Assembly (NCBI GenBank): GCA_029268225.1
Contig: JAJUGJ010000013.1
Span: 1 to 64,000, forward strand
Reading direction: 5' to 3'
DNA from: Burkholderiales bacterium
GTDB taxonomy: Bacteria > Pseudomonadota > Gammaproteobacteria > Burkholderiales > Burkholderiaceae_C
Length of the DNA stretch: 64,000 nt
Shown here: positions 47,779 through 56,411 of the stretch, one piece after another
Layout: each line of letters begins with the position of its first letter
How positions within the stretch are numbered: the stretch's first letter is position 1
Notes under the pieces: model-generated
Database searches by the model: none
The model's input: the letters and a program-made list of their open reading frames with translations, nothing else
Told to the model about the DNA's origin: nothing
Made by a program: the position numbers and the translations under genes

Positions 47779-48717
47779 TCAGACGCTGCGGGCGTCCTGT
47801 TCCCGGTGACGTGACAGGACCACCCCGCGGCCCGCAAAGCGCTTGACCAACTGTTCTACGCAGTACACCGAGCGGTGCTGACCACCGGTGCAGCCCATGG
47901 CCACGGTCACATAGCTGCGCTGATCGCTCTCCAGCGTGGGCAGCCAGCGCAGCAAGAAGGCCTCGATCTGCGCGAGCAACTCGGCCGATTCCGGTTGGGC
48001 GGCCAGATAGTCGATCACGGGTTGATCGCGTCCCGTCAGCGGCTTGAGCTCCTTCAGGTAGAAGGGGTTGGGTAGCATGCGCACGTCAAAGACAAAGTCG
48101 GCGTCCATCGGCACGCCATGCTTGTAGGCAAACGATTCGAACACCAAGGTCAGGCCCGCAGGCTCCGCGCTCACGATGTGACGCACCCAGGTGCGCAGCT
48201 GCGCTGGTCGCAGCAGACTGGTGTCGATCACGGTGGACACTTCGCGCAACGGACCCAACAGTTCGCGCTCCATGGTGATCGTGTCGATCAGGGCATGTGT
48301 GGCGGCTTCGGCCCCGGTGTTCTCATGATCGCTGGCGCGCCGGCGAGGGGCATCAGCCGGTGGCTGGGGCCGCAGCTTCAGCAAGGGGTGAGGGCGGCGC
48401 GTTTCGGAGAAGCGGCGCACCAGCGTGTCGGTGCTGGCATCCAGAAACACCGAGCGCACCTTCAGGCCTTCTTGCCGCAGGGTGTCGAGCACGGGCTTGA
48501 GGTGAGGCAGCGAGTCCACGCTGCGTGCGTCCATGGCCACGGCAATGCGTCGCTTCAGTTCGGAGGGGCGTTGCACCTCCAGATCGACCAGGCCACGCAG
48601 CAACTCGGGGGGCAGGTTGTCCACGCAGAAATAACCCGCGTCTTCCAGCGCATTGAGCGCCACGGATTTGCCCGAGCCGGAGATGCCGGTCAGCAACACG
48701 ATGTCGAGCTGGCTCAT
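47779..48717 (-). CDS. rapZ: RNase adapter protein RapZ
   Basis: P-loop protein of 312 residues; in enterics it presents the GlmZ sRNA to RNase E and so controls glucosamine-6-phosphate synthesis. Walker A is GISGSGKS at residues 11-18, followed by YFCVDNLPPELL. The C-terminal domain contains VTVAMGCTGGQHRSVYCVEQL and a basic end. A variable Pro/Arg insert (LKLRPQPPADAPRRR) lies near residue 120. Its ATG overlaps the recN stop by 4 bp, so it is translated with recN. The usual hprK/ptsN neighbours are not present here. Confidence 0.93.
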   Translation of the reverse strand: MSQLDIVLLTGISGSGKSVALNALEDAGYFCVDNLPPELLRGLVDLEVQRPSELKRRIAVAMDARSVDSLPHLKPVLDTLRQEGLKVRSVFLDASTDTLVRRFSETRRPHPLLKLRPQPPADAPRRRASDHENTGAEAATHALIDTITMERELLGPLREVSTVIDTSLLRPAQLRTWVRHIVSAEPAGLTLVFESFAYKHGVPMDADFVFDVRMLPNPFYLKELKPLTGRDQPVIDYLAAQPESAELLAQIEAFLLRWLPTLESDQRSYVTVAMGCTGGQHRSVYCVEQLVKRFAGRGVVLSRHREQDARSV

Positions 48718-50462
48718 GCGGCCTCCTTGCGTTTGCGGGGGGCTTTGCCGGTGGCAGGGGCTGCCTCGGCAGCTTCGGTGTCTTGTGCGTGGGCGGTCGC
48801 GAGCATGGCCTGCGCATGCGCCCGGCTGGTGTCGGTGATCTGTCCACCCAGCATGCGGGCGATCTCGGTGGTGCGCACCTCGTCACGCACTTCGCGGATG
48901 TCGCTGGTGGTCTGCCCGTCGTGCACGGCTTTGGCCACGACCAGATGCTGGTGCGCACAGGCGGCGACCTGGGCCAGGTGGGTCACGGCCAGCACCTGGC
49001 GATCGCGACCCAGGCGCTGCATCAGGCGGCCCACGGTGTCGGCCACGGCGCCGCCCACCCCCGAATCGATCTCGTCAAAGATCAGGGTGCCGACCTGGCT
49101 GCGCTCGTCGCTGCGTTGCGAGGTGGTGACGGCAATCGCCAGCGCCAGACGCGACAGTTCGCCGCCGGAGGCCACCTTGCCCAAGGGGCGCGGCGTGCTG
49201 CCAGCATGGCCAGCCACCAGAAACTCGATGTTTTCCAGGCCATAGGCCTGCGGCTCGGCCTGCGCGGTCAGGGCCACCTCGAAGCGGCCTCCCTTCATGC
49301 CCAGCTCTTGCATGGCCTCGGTCACGGCCTGCGACAAAGCGGGGGCGGCGGCGCTGCGCTGGCGGCTCACAGCTTGGGCCACCTTCAGCCAAGCTTGGTG
49401 GGCAGCCTGGGCCTCGCGCTCCAACTTGTCCAGATCGGTGGCGGCGTCCAGCTTGGCCAGCTCGTCGCGCCAGCTTTGCAGCAGCTCGGGCAGTTCGGGG
49501 GCCGGGCGGTGATAGCGCCGCGCCAGGCTCATCCACAGCGACATGCGGTTGTCGAGTTCGGCCAGACGATCCGGGTCCAGCTCGGTGTGGTGCAAGGCGC
49601 TGTTGAGGCTGCGCGCGGCATCCTGCAGTTGGGCCTGGGCCTCGCGCAGCACCTCCAAGGCGTTGCCCAGATGGGGCTCTACCGAGGCCACGTCTTCCAG
49701 GGCGTCGATGGCGCGGGCGGTCAGGCTGTCGGCGCTCTCATCGGCTTCCGAGACGGCATCCAGGGCCAGGCGGGCGGCATCCAGAATGGCCTGGCCATGG
49801 CTCAGGCGGCTGTGTTCGGTGTTGAGCGTGTCCCACTCATCGGCCTGCGGGTTGAGCTTGTCGAGTTCGCCAATCTGCCATTGCAGGCGCTCGCGTTCAC
49901 GTTCCAGGTCGGCCTGCTGGCTGCGCGCTTCGTCCAGGCGGCGGGCGGCTTCGCGGCGTGCCACCCAGGCGGCTTGCAGGGCCTCGTTGTCCACGCCCGC
50001 CTGCGCATCGACCAGCGCGCGCACGGCGTCGGCGCGAGTCAGGCTTTGCCAGGCGTGCTGGCCGTGGATGTCGACCAGATGCTCGCCCAACTCACGCAGT
50101 TGGGTGGCGGTGGCGGGCGAGCCATTGATCCAGGCGCGGCTCTTGCCTTGGGCGTCCACCACGCGGCGCAGCAGCAGGGGGGCACCTGGCTCCAGGTTGT
50201 CGAAGCCGGCTTCTTCCAGCCAGGGGGCCAGCAAGGTGGTCAGCTGGGCCGAGGGCTCGAACTCGGCGGTGATGTCGGCGCGTGCCGCGCCTTCGCGCAC
50301 CACCCCTGCGTCGCCCCGGCTGCCCAGGGCGAGTTGCAAGGCGTCGATCAGGATGGACTTGCCCGCACCGGTCTCGCCTGTCAGCGCGGTGAAGCCGCCG
50401 CTCAGGTCCACTTCCAGACTGGTCACGATGACGAAATCACGCAGGGTCAGGCGACGCAGCAT
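48714..50462 (-). CDS. recN: DNA repair protein RecN
   Basis: SMC-like ATPase for double-strand break repair, 582 residues. Walker A is in ALTGETGAGKSILIDALQLALG at the N terminus. The central coiled-coil arms span about residues 160-380. The C-terminal half carries LGKVASGGELSRLALAI (ABC signature) and TLIFDEIDSGVGGAVADTVG (Walker B). An Ala/Lys-rich tail ends the protein (KAPRKRKEAA). It starts 4 bp after nadK, so nadK-recN-rapZ form one transcript. No SOS (LexA) box is visible upstream of the operon. Confidence 0.96.
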   Translation of the reverse strand: MLRRLTLRDFVIVTSLEVDLSGGFTALTGETGAGKSILIDALQLALGSRGDAGVVREGAARADITAEFEPSAQLTTLLAPWLEEAGFDNLEPGAPLLLRRVVDAQGKSRAWINGSPATATQLRELGEHLVDIHGQHAWQSLTRADAVRALVDAQAGVDNEALQAAWVARREAARRLDEARSQQADLERERERLQWQIGELDKLNPQADEWDTLNTEHSRLSHGQAILDAARLALDAVSEADESADSLTARAIDALEDVASVEPHLGNALEVLREAQAQLQDAARSLNSALHHTELDPDRLAELDNRMSLWMSLARRYHRPAPELPELLQSWRDELAKLDAATDLDKLEREAQAAHQAWLKVAQAVSRQRSAAAPALSQAVTEAMQELGMKGGRFEVALTAQAEPQAYGLENIEFLVAGHAGSTPRPLGKVASGGELSRLALAIAVTTSQRSDERSQVGTLIFDEIDSGVGGAVADTVGRLMQRLGRDRQVLAVTHLAQVAACAHQHLVVAKAVHDGQTTSDIREVRDEVRTTEIARMLGGQITDTSRAHAQAMLATAHAQDTEAAEAAPATGKAPRKRKEAA

Positions 50463-50466
50463 GGTG

Positions 50467-51369
50467 TCAACTCACTCCTTCATTCCAGCGCAGTTTGCGG
50501 CGCAAGGTTGCGTAGTAGCTCCAGCCCTTGGGGTGCAGGAAGCGCACATGGTGGTCCGAGCGCCGCACGATCACGCGGTCGCCGTGCAGCAGGCTGGCCA
50601 GGCTTTGCATGTCGAAATTCATGCCCGCGTCCTTGCCGGCCACGATCTCGATGGTGATGGTCACGTCGTCCGACACCACCAGCGGGCGGTTGGACAGGGT
50701 GTGCGAGGCAATCGGCACGATCACCCAGCCGCCCACCCCGGGGTGCATGATGGGCCCGCCGGCCGACATGGCGTAGGCGGTCGAGCCCGTGGGCGACGAC
50801 ACCAGCAGGCCGTCGGCACGGTAGTTGGCGACGAACTGCCCGTCGATCTCGGCGCGCAGCTCAACCATGCTGGCGGTGGCGCCGCGGCTCACCAGCACCT
50901 CGTTGATGGCAAAGCCTTCGTAGATGGTCTCGAAGCCGTCGCCGCGGATGGGGCGCAGCACGGCGCCGGCCAGCATGGCGCGACTTTCTTCTTCGTACTC
51001 GCCGCGCAGCATCAGGGGCAGGGTGGTGCCCACGTCTTTGAGTGGCAGGTCGGTGATGAAGCCCAGGCGGCCGTGGTTGATGCCGATCAGCGGGATGTTG
51101 AAGGGTGCCAGCTCACGGGCGATGGCCAGCATCGTGCCGTCGCCGCCGAGCACCACGGCCACATCGCACTGCTGACCGATCTCCTTGATCGTCAGGGCCG
51201 GGTATTCCGTCATGCCGGTGTTGAAAGCGGTTTCGCTTTCCAGCGACACGTCCACCCCCGCGCGGGCCAATAAATGCGCGACATCCTCCAGGATCGGGCG
51301 GATGCCGCGGGCCTGGTATTTGCCCACCAGGGCAGCGTGACGGAAGCGGCAGGAAGACGGACTCGACAT
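50467..51369 (-). CDS. nadK: NAD kinase NadK
   Basis: Phosphorylates NAD to NADP. The 300-residue protein has the GGDGT signature in VAVVLGGDGTMLAIARE, the INHGRLGFITDLPL segment and the NE/D substrate motif FAINEVLVSRG. The SPTGSTAYAMSAGGPIMHPG glycine-rich block is also present. The ATG at 51369 starts MSSPSSCRFRHAALVGKY, the first family residues. It is divergent from hrcA across a 95-bp region, a known betaproteobacterial arrangement. Confidence 0.96.
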   Translation of the reverse strand: MSSPSSCRFRHAALVGKYQARGIRPILEDVAHLLARAGVDVSLESETAFNTGMTEYPALTIKEIGQQCDVAVVLGGDGTMLAIARELAPFNIPLIGINHGRLGFITDLPLKDVGTTLPLMLRGEYEEESRAMLAGAVLRPIRGDGFETIYEGFAINEVLVSRGATASMVELRAEIDGQFVANYRADGLLVSSPTGSTAYAMSAGGPIMHPGVGGWVIVPIASHTLSNRPLVVSDDVTITIEIVAGKDAGMNFDMQSLASLLHGDRVIVRRSDHHVRFLHPKGWSYYATLRRKLRWNEGVS

Positions 51370-51464
51370 GCGAGGAATTACACCACAGCGAATGTGTCAA
51401 ATTAGGTCATTCCCCCGGCGGTTGGGCGGCAAAACCCCGGGCCAGAAACTAGAATGAAGGACCC

Positions 51465-52484
51465 ATGCTGGATGACCGTGCCAAGATCCTGTTGAAAGCG
51501 CTGGTCGAGCGCTACATTGCCGATGGCCAACCTGTTGGCTCTCGCACGCTGTCGCGCGCGTCGGGGCTGGACTTGTCGGCCGCGACCATCCGCAACGTGA
51601 TGGCCGACCTCGAAGACCTGGGCCTGATCGTCAGCCCCCACACCTCGGCCGGGCGCGTGCCCACGCCCAAGGGCTACCGCCTGTTCGTCGACACCATGCT
51701 GACTGCCCGTCCGCAGGGGCTGGCCGAACTGGCCAGCGAAGCCCGTGGGCAGTTGCAGCCCGACCAGCCGCAGCGTGTGATCGCCAACGCGGCCAACATC
51801 CTGTCCAGCCTGTCGCAGTTTGTGGGCGTGGTCACAGCGCCGCGCAAGGCCTCGGTCTTCCGCCACATCGAGTTTTTGCGCCTGGGTGAAAAGCGCGTGC
51901 TGGTCATCCTGGTCTCGCCCGATGGCGATGTGCAGAACCGCGTCATCTTCACCGCCGAAGACTTCAGCCAGTCGCAACTGGTCGAGGCCAGCAACATCCT
52001 CACCAGCCATTACTCGGGTCTGACGATCGACGAAATGCGCGAGCGCCTGCGTTCAGAGGTCGATCAGTTGCGCGGTGACATTGCCACGCTGATGCAGGCG
52101 GCGGTGCAGGCTGGCGGCGAGGCCCTGGCCGAAAGCAGCGACCAACTGGTGCTGTCCGGCGAGCGCAACCTGCTGACGGTGGAAGACTTCTCGCACGACC
52201 TGGGTTCGCTGCGCCGCATGTTCGACCTGTTCGAGCAGAAGACGCAGCTGATGCGCCTGCTCGACGGCTCCAGCCGCGCCGATGGCGTGCGCATCTACAT
52301 TGGCGGCGAAAGCCAGGTGGTACCGTTCGAGGAGTTGTCGGTGGTGTCGGCGCCGTACGAGATCAACGGCCAGGTGGTCGGCACGCTGGGCGTGATCGGT
52401 CCGACCCGCATGGCCTACGACCGCATGATCGAAATCGTGGACATCACCTCGCGCCTGGTCAGCAACGCGCTGAGCCAGAAGTGA
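51465..52484 (+). CDS. hrcA: Heat-inducible transcription repressor HrcA
   Basis: Repressor of class I heat-shock genes through CIRCE operators, 339 residues. The N-terminal winged helix is [20 protein letters not shown] and [20 protein letters not shown], followed by [20 protein letters not shown]. The GAF-like middle and dimer domain include [13 protein letters not shown] and [13 protein letters not shown] near the end. GAAGGA precedes the ATG. No CIRCE element is visible in the upstream 95 bp, so hrcA does not appear to repress itself here; its targets (groESL, dnaK) lie elsewhere. Confidence 0.95.
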   Translation: MLDDRAKILLKALVERYIADGQPVGSRTLSRASGLDLSAATIRNVMADLEDLGLIVSPHTSAGRVPTPKGYRLFVDTMLTARPQGLAELASEARGQLQPDQPQRVIANAANILSSLSQFVGVVTAPRKASVFRHIEFLRLGEKRVLVILVSPDGDVQNRVIFTAEDFSQSQLVEASNILTSHYSGLTIDEMRERLRSEVDQLRGDIATLMQAAVQAGGEALAESSDQLVLSGERNLLTVEDFSHDLGSLRRMFDLFEQKTQLMRLLDGSSRADGVRIYIGGESQVVPFEELSVVSAPYEINGQVVGTLGVIGPTRMAYDRMIEIVDITSRLVSNALSQK

Positions 52485-52546
52485 GTGTCAGTCCCACCCT
52501 CGGCTGAGGGGGGTGTGAGGTGGCCGCGCGCCCTAAGCTGCGGGAC

Positions 52547-53557
52547 ATGACTGCTCAAACTGTTCTTTCTCGCCCTGTTCAGCGCGGTGGGGCCTGGCGC
52601 CGGGTCCTGTGGACCTTGGCTGGGGTCTCTGCTTTGCTGGTGGGGGGCGCCGCGCTCATGAGCGCACAAGATGATCGCTTGCCTGTGCCGGCAAACTGGC
52701 CCGACATGGGCGCCACCTTGCCCGCGGCGCAACCGCCCAAGGGTCTTGCGTTCTCCGTTTTGCCCACGGCCGCCTCGAATGGCGGGTCAGAGGCGCTGGT
52801 GGTGGGCGGGGGCTCTTGGCTGACCTATCGCCGCCCGGTGCAGGTGGCCGTGCTGGTGAACCATCCGCAGGCGGCGTTCCTGTTTGACACCGGTTTGGGG
52901 CGTGAACATGCGGCCCAGTTTGCGGTCAACGGGGTGGCGCACCAACTGCTTCTGGGCTACGGGGAGGTGAGGCCGGCGGCGGATCAGCTGGCGGCGGCTG
53001 GATGGCCGGTGTCACGCATCCGCATGATCGTGCCTTCGCACATGCACTGGGACCACGTCAGTGGTCTGGTGGACTTCCCCGATGCCGAGGTGTGGGTGAC
53101 CCCACAAGAGCAGGCTCAGGCTGAGCATGGCGCGCCGCCCGCGTTCTTGCGCTCGCAATTCGAGACGGTCAAACGCTGGCGTTCGCTGCACTTCACCGAT
53201 GGGCCCTATGTCGGGTTCGAGCGCAGCTTGGACATGTTCAAGGATGGTTCGGTGGTGTTGGTGCCTTTGACCGGGCACACGGCCGGCCACACTGGCATGT
53301 TCCTGAACCTGCCCTCGGGCAAGCGCTATTTCTTCACCGGGGATGTGACCTGGACGAAGGAGGGCATCGACTGGCCTGCAGACCGCTCCAAGGTGCTGCG
53401 TCGCATGGTGCATCTGGACCACGACGAGGCCATGAACCAGGCTGCGATCGTCCGTTTGCATGGCATCCAGCGGCGCTTCCCGAGCTTGAAGATGGTGCCA
53501 GCCCATGATGAGAACGTCATGAAGACCCTGCCGCAGTTCCCGGCGTTTGAAGGGTAA
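52547..53557 (+). CDS. Metallo-beta-lactamase fold hydrolase, membrane-anchored
   Basis: MBL-superfamily enzyme of 336 residues from the ATG at 52547; GTG at 52520 is an alternative. The N-terminal hydrophobic helix VLWTLAGVSALLVGGAAL is a signal or anchor, so it acts in the periplasm. Metal ligands are visible in MIVPSHMHWDHVSGL (HxHxDH), TGHTAGHTG, FFTGDVTW and MVPAHDENV. The layout resembles lactonase/quorum-quenching type MBL proteins, but the substrate cannot be read from sequence. It stands alone between hrcA and a tRNA. Confidence 0.85.
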   Translation: MTAQTVLSRPVQRGGAWRRVLWTLAGVSALLVGGAALMSAQDDRLPVPANWPDMGATLPAAQPPKGLAFSVLPTAASNGGSEALVVGGGSWLTYRRPVQVAVLVNHPQAAFLFDTGLGREHAAQFAVNGVAHQLLLGYGEVRPAADQLAAAGWPVSRIRMIVPSHMHWDHVSGLVDFPDAEVWVTPQEQAQAEHGAPPAFLRSQFETVKRWRSLHFTDGPYVGFERSLDMFKDGSVVLVPLTGHTAGHTGMFLNLPSGKRYFFTGDVTWTKEGIDWPADRSKVLRRMVHLDHDEAMNQAAIVRLHGIQRRFPSLKMVPAHDENVMKTLPQFPAFEG

Positions 53558-53610
53558 GGCGTGAGCAGACTTCGCTCTACAATCGCCGCTTCCTTGTTGT
53601 GCAAGGCAGG

Positions 53611-53687
53611 GGGCCGTTAGCTCAGTTGGTCAGAGCAGAGGACTCATAATCCTTTGGTCGTTGGTTCAAGTCCAACACGGCCTACCA
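53611..53687 (+). tRNA. tRNA with CAT anticodon (probably Ile2, else Met)
   Basis: A 77-nt cloverleaf: acceptor GGGCCGT/ACGGCCT, anticodon stem GAGGA/TCCTT, loop CTCATAA with CAT at 53645-53647, T arm GTTGG-TTCAAGT-CCAAC, discriminator A and encoded CCA. It is not an initiator, since pair 1-72 is G-U and can form. The C4-G69 and C5-G68 pairs are the TilS recognition marks of tRNA-Ile2 (lysidine-modified, reading AUA), and the T arm resembles E. coli ileX. I therefore favour Ile2 over elongator Met. A TACAAT -10-like hexamer is at 53578. Confidence 0.9.
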
Positions 53688-53696
53688 ACACCGATC

Positions 53697-53730
53697 AGCA
53701 CCATGCGCTCTGGCGCACGGTGCTTTTTTG
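53697..53730 (+). terminator. Rho-independent terminator after the CAT tRNA
   Basis: AGCACCATGCGC (53697-53708) pairs with GCGCACGGTGCT (53713-53724) at 11 of 12 positions around a 4-base loop, followed by six T. Confidence 0.92.
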
Positions 53731-53786
53731 TTTCATGGCGAGTTTGCGCCAGCGTGCAGCCGGCGCGCATCTGCACCCACCGCGTG

Positions 53787-54137
53787 TCACGCCATCACAG
53801 ATGTCAACGCCTCATCCGCCACGAAGTCCGTGTACCAGGCATCCACCAGTTCGCTGACGCGTGCCGCCTGAACGTCAGGTCGTGCGCGCAGCCAGGTGAT
53901 CACGGCCTCGCGGTCGGCTGCGGACACACTGCCACGCACCGCCTTGGTGATGAAACCGCCGTTGGCCCAGCCGCCAAACTCCAGTCCATGGGGCTCGATC
54001 ACCTCCTCCAGAAGGGCATCGACAAAAACCTCTTCGCGGGCATCGGCTTTCAGTTGTGTTTTGATGGCAAATCCAAATTCCTGAAATTCGCCGATATGAA
54101 GCTTCTTGCGTTGGCGTCGGCTGCGGTGTTTGGTCAT
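53787..54137 (-). CDS. yggL: YggL-family (DUF469) 50S-associated protein
   Basis: Small basic protein of 116 residues. The N terminus MTKHRSRRQRKKLHIGEFQEFGF is the diagnostic YggL/DUF469 motif, and FVDALLEEVIEPHGLEFGGW follows. The family associates with the large ribosomal subunit in E. coli; the precise role is open. It is convergent with the tRNA and its terminator and divergent from the small ORF at 54281. Confidence 0.9.
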   Translation of the reverse strand: MTKHRSRRQRKKLHIGEFQEFGFAIKTQLKADAREEVFVDALLEEVIEPHGLEFGGWANGGFITKAVRGSVSAADREAVITWLRARPDVQAARVSELVDAWYTDFVADEALTSVMA

Positions 54138-54221
54138 GGGGATTCCAGTGAGGGGGATGTCGTAAACGACTGAGTATCCCCCACGCTCTGTCTGGCGTAT
54201 GCGGACGGACCCTGCTGTGTA

Positions 54222-54249
54222 TTGCGCTTCATGAAAATATCGCTATATT
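54222..54249 (+). promoter_or_regulatory. Candidate sigma-70 promoter of the 55-residue ORF
   Basis: TTGCGC (54222-54227), 16 bp, TATATT (54244-54249). The local stretch is distinctly AT-rich against the GC-rich background. Initiation near 54256 leaves a short leader before the ATG at 54281. Confidence 0.5.
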
Positions 54250-54280
54250 GATCTGAAAATCAAACCAAATGGGGTAGACC

Positions 54281-54448
54281 ATGGTGGAGCAGCGTTATCG
54301 ACACGAGATGCGACGCATGATTGACCGGGCCTTGCGCTTGTTGGAGCGCGGTGACATGTCCTGGCGAACCGCCGCGCAATGGTTTGACACTTATCACGTG
54401 CCTTTTGCGGTGACCTGCCGGGTGTTGGCGCCTTACGCAAAAGAGTAA
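54281..54448 (+). CDS. Small hypothetical protein, 55 residues
   Basis: An ORF too short for usual thresholds: ATG at 54281, TAA at 54446-54448. The product is helical and strongly basic in its first half (MVEQRYRHEMRRMIDRALRL, then LERGDMSWRTAAQWF), and ends with VTCRVLAPYAKE. GGGG lies 6 bases before the ATG and a good promoter sits 30 bp upstream. A start at a plausible distance from promoter and ribosome-binding site, and no competing frame, support it as a real gene. I do not recognise the family; the sequence resembles a short two-helix domain, perhaps DNA- or protein-binding. Confidence 0.6.
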   Translation: MVEQRYRHEMRRMIDRALRLLERGDMSWRTAAQWFDTYHVPFAVTCRVLAPYAKE

Positions 54449-54552
54449 AGCTTTCGGTCTCTCGTCATGTTCTGGCGGGCGGATGTGCATTTTTGCGACG
54501 TCCGATCTTCCCAAGGTGCGGTGTCTTGCACGACCTTTGACTATTTCCGCGT

Positions 54553-54579
54553 CAATCTGTTGCGCTCCTTGGCCGATCA
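54553..54579 (+). promoter_or_regulatory. Sigma-28 (FliA)-like promoter of the chemoreceptor
   Basis: CAAT (54553-54556), 15 bp, GCCGATCA (54572-54579) against the FliA consensus TAAA-N15-GCCGATAA: 7 of 8 in the -10 and half in the -35. It lies 45 bp before the ATG of a chemoreceptor, a typical class 3 flagellar gene. Confidence 0.55.
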
Positions 54580-54623
54580 GGTAAATTGAACCTGCTTAGT
54601 TGAACGCACAACGGGATGACAAC

Positions 54624-56411
54624 ATGAAGCTGGACGATATTCGCGTGGGCCCCAAGCTGTGGGGCACGGTCATGGGCTTGCTGATCGTGATGCTGGCAGC
54701 CGCCGCGTTCACGCAGAACCGAGCGAGTGTGGCCATGGTGTCAGCGCTGGAGAAGGTGCTGGAAAAAGAAGAGGCCATCACCCGTGCTGGGCAGTGGTTG
54801 GGCCTGACCCAGGTGGTGATCGAGCGCACCACGGCTGCCATCAACGTGCAAGACCCCGCCGCCAGCAAGATGCTCACCGAGCGTTCTGCGGCCAACTCGG
54901 CGGCGATCACCAAGGTGCAGGAAGAGGTGCAGAAGTACCTGAGCACCGACGAGGAAAAGCAGGCGTATGAACACGTCGGCAAGATGCGCACTGAGGCGCT
55001 GACCTTGCTCAAGCGCGTGCCCGAGATGAAAGCCGCGGGCGACACCGAGGCCATGCTGCGCTTTACCGAGCAAGAGTTCACGCCGGCCGCCAACAAGTTA
55101 CTCGCCTCTCTGGAAGCGTTCATCAAGCTGCAAAGTCAAGCTCGCGATGAAGCGGTTGCGCACATGCACGAATCGCGCAAGTTGGCCGCCATCTTCGGCC
55201 TGATTGCTGCAGCCTTCTTGTTGGCGGTGGCGGTGGGCTTGACCCTGATCCTGATTCGCTCCATCGTGCACCCGCTGCAACAGGTGATCGCGGTGGCCAA
55301 GTCCATCAGCGAGGGCGATCTGACACAGAACCTGCACACGACCCGTCATGACGAGTTTGGTGACCTGCTGAAGGCGTTTGCGCAGATGAGTGAACGCTTG
55401 CGCGGCCTGGTCTCCGAGGTGCGTGCGGGGGTCGATTCGGTGTCGACCGCCTCCACCGAGATTGCCAACGGCAACCAGGATCTTTCGTCTCGCACCGAGC
55501 AGACCGCCGCCAACCTGCAAGAAACTGCGGCCAGCATGGAGCAGTTGACCAGCAACGTGACCCAGTCGGCCGAAACCGCACGACAGGCCAACCAGCTGGC
55601 GCTCAATGCCACCCAGGCCGCCACGCGCGGTGGGGAGGTCATGGGCAATGTGGTCAACAGCATGCAGCACATCTCTGACAGCTCGCGTCGCATTGCTGAC
55701 ATCATCGGCGTCATCGACGGCATCGCCTTCCAGACCAACATCCTCGCCTTGAACGCGGCGGTGGAGGCGGCCCGTGCGGGTGAGCAAGGACGTGGCTTTG
55801 CCGTGGTGGCCAGCGAAGTGCGCAGCCTGGCGCACCGCAGCGCCGAGGCGGCCAAGGAAATCAAGACCTTGATCCAGCGTTCGGTGGAAAGCGTCGAGTC
55901 GGGTTCTCAGCAGGTCACCGAGGCAGGTTCGGCCATGCAGGACATCGTGATGGGTGTGCAACGCGTGGGTGACTTGATCGCCGAGATCTCGGCTGCTGCC
56001 AGCGAGCAGCAGCAGGGCATCAGCCAGGTGAACCAGGCGGTGGGCAATCTGGACCAGATGACGCAGCATAACGCAGCCCTGGTGGAGGAATCTGCCGCAG
56101 CGGCCAGTGCCTTGAGCGAACAGGCGCGCAAGCTGGGTGAGGTGGTGTCCTTGTTCAAGGTCAACGGTGGTGTGGTGACGTCGGCCGTGGCGATGCCCAA
56201 GCCAGTCAAAGCGCCGATGCACACCGCGCCTGCACCACGCACGACCCCCAAAGTGAGCGCGCCCGCTGCCGCCCCCAAGGTTGAGCCTGTGGCACAGGCC
56301 CCGGCGCCGGCAAAGGCTGCGCCCAAAGCGCCAGTCTCCGCTCCGGCCCCTGCGCCAGCACGTTCCGCCAAGGCCGCGGTGGTCGACGATCAGGACTGGG
56401 AAACCTTCTGA
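54624..56411 (+). CDS. Methyl-accepting chemotaxis protein
   Basis: Transmembrane chemoreceptor of 595 residues. TM1 is about 13-30, followed by a periplasmic four-helix-bundle domain (31-186), TM2 (187-212), HAMP (213-265) and a long cytoplasmic signalling hairpin. The tip is [29 protein letters not shown], flanked by Gln/Glu methylation helices ([20 protein letters not shown]). An Ala/Pro-rich linker leads to the C-terminal DDQDWETF. The ending WETF matches the NWETF tether for CheR and CheB. The frame open from 54600 begins at a TTG and adds 8 residues only. Its stop overlaps the start of the next gene. Confidence 0.95.
   Translation: MKLDDIRVGPKLWGTVMGLLIVMLAAAAFTQNRASVAMVSALEKVLEKEEAITRAGQWLGLTQVVIERTTAAINVQDPAASKMLTERSAANSAAITKVQEEVQKYLSTDEEKQAYEHVGKMRTEALTLLKRVPEMKAAGDTEAMLRFTEQEFTPAANKLLASLEAFIKLQSQARDEAVAHMHESRKLAAIFGLIAAAFLLAVAVGLTLILIRSIVHPLQQVIAVAKSISEGDLTQNLHTTRHDEFGDLLKAFAQMSERLRGLVSEVRAGVDSVSTASTEIANGNQDLSSRTEQTAANLQETAASMEQLTSNVTQSAETARQANQLALNATQAATRGGEVMGNVVNSMQHISDSSRRIADIIGVIDGIAFQTNILALNAAVEAARAGEQGRGFAVVASEVRSLAHRSAEAAKEIKTLIQRSVESVESGSQQVTEAGSAMQDIVMGVQRVGDLIAEISAAASEQQQGISQVNQAVGNLDQMTQHNAALVEESAAAASALSEQARKLGEVVSLFKVNGGVVTSAVAMPKPVKAPMHTAPAPRTTPKVSAPAAAPKVEPVAQAPAPAKAAPKAPVSAPAPAPARSAKAAVVDDQDWETF

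Noticed and set aside
51370-51420. LexA box expected for recN operon
   Set aside because: No CTGT-N8-ACAG-like sequence upstream of nadK or between nadK and recN.
51370-51464. CIRCE element expected before hrcA
   Set aside because: No TTAGCACTC-N9-GAGTGCTAA-like repeat is visible in the gap.
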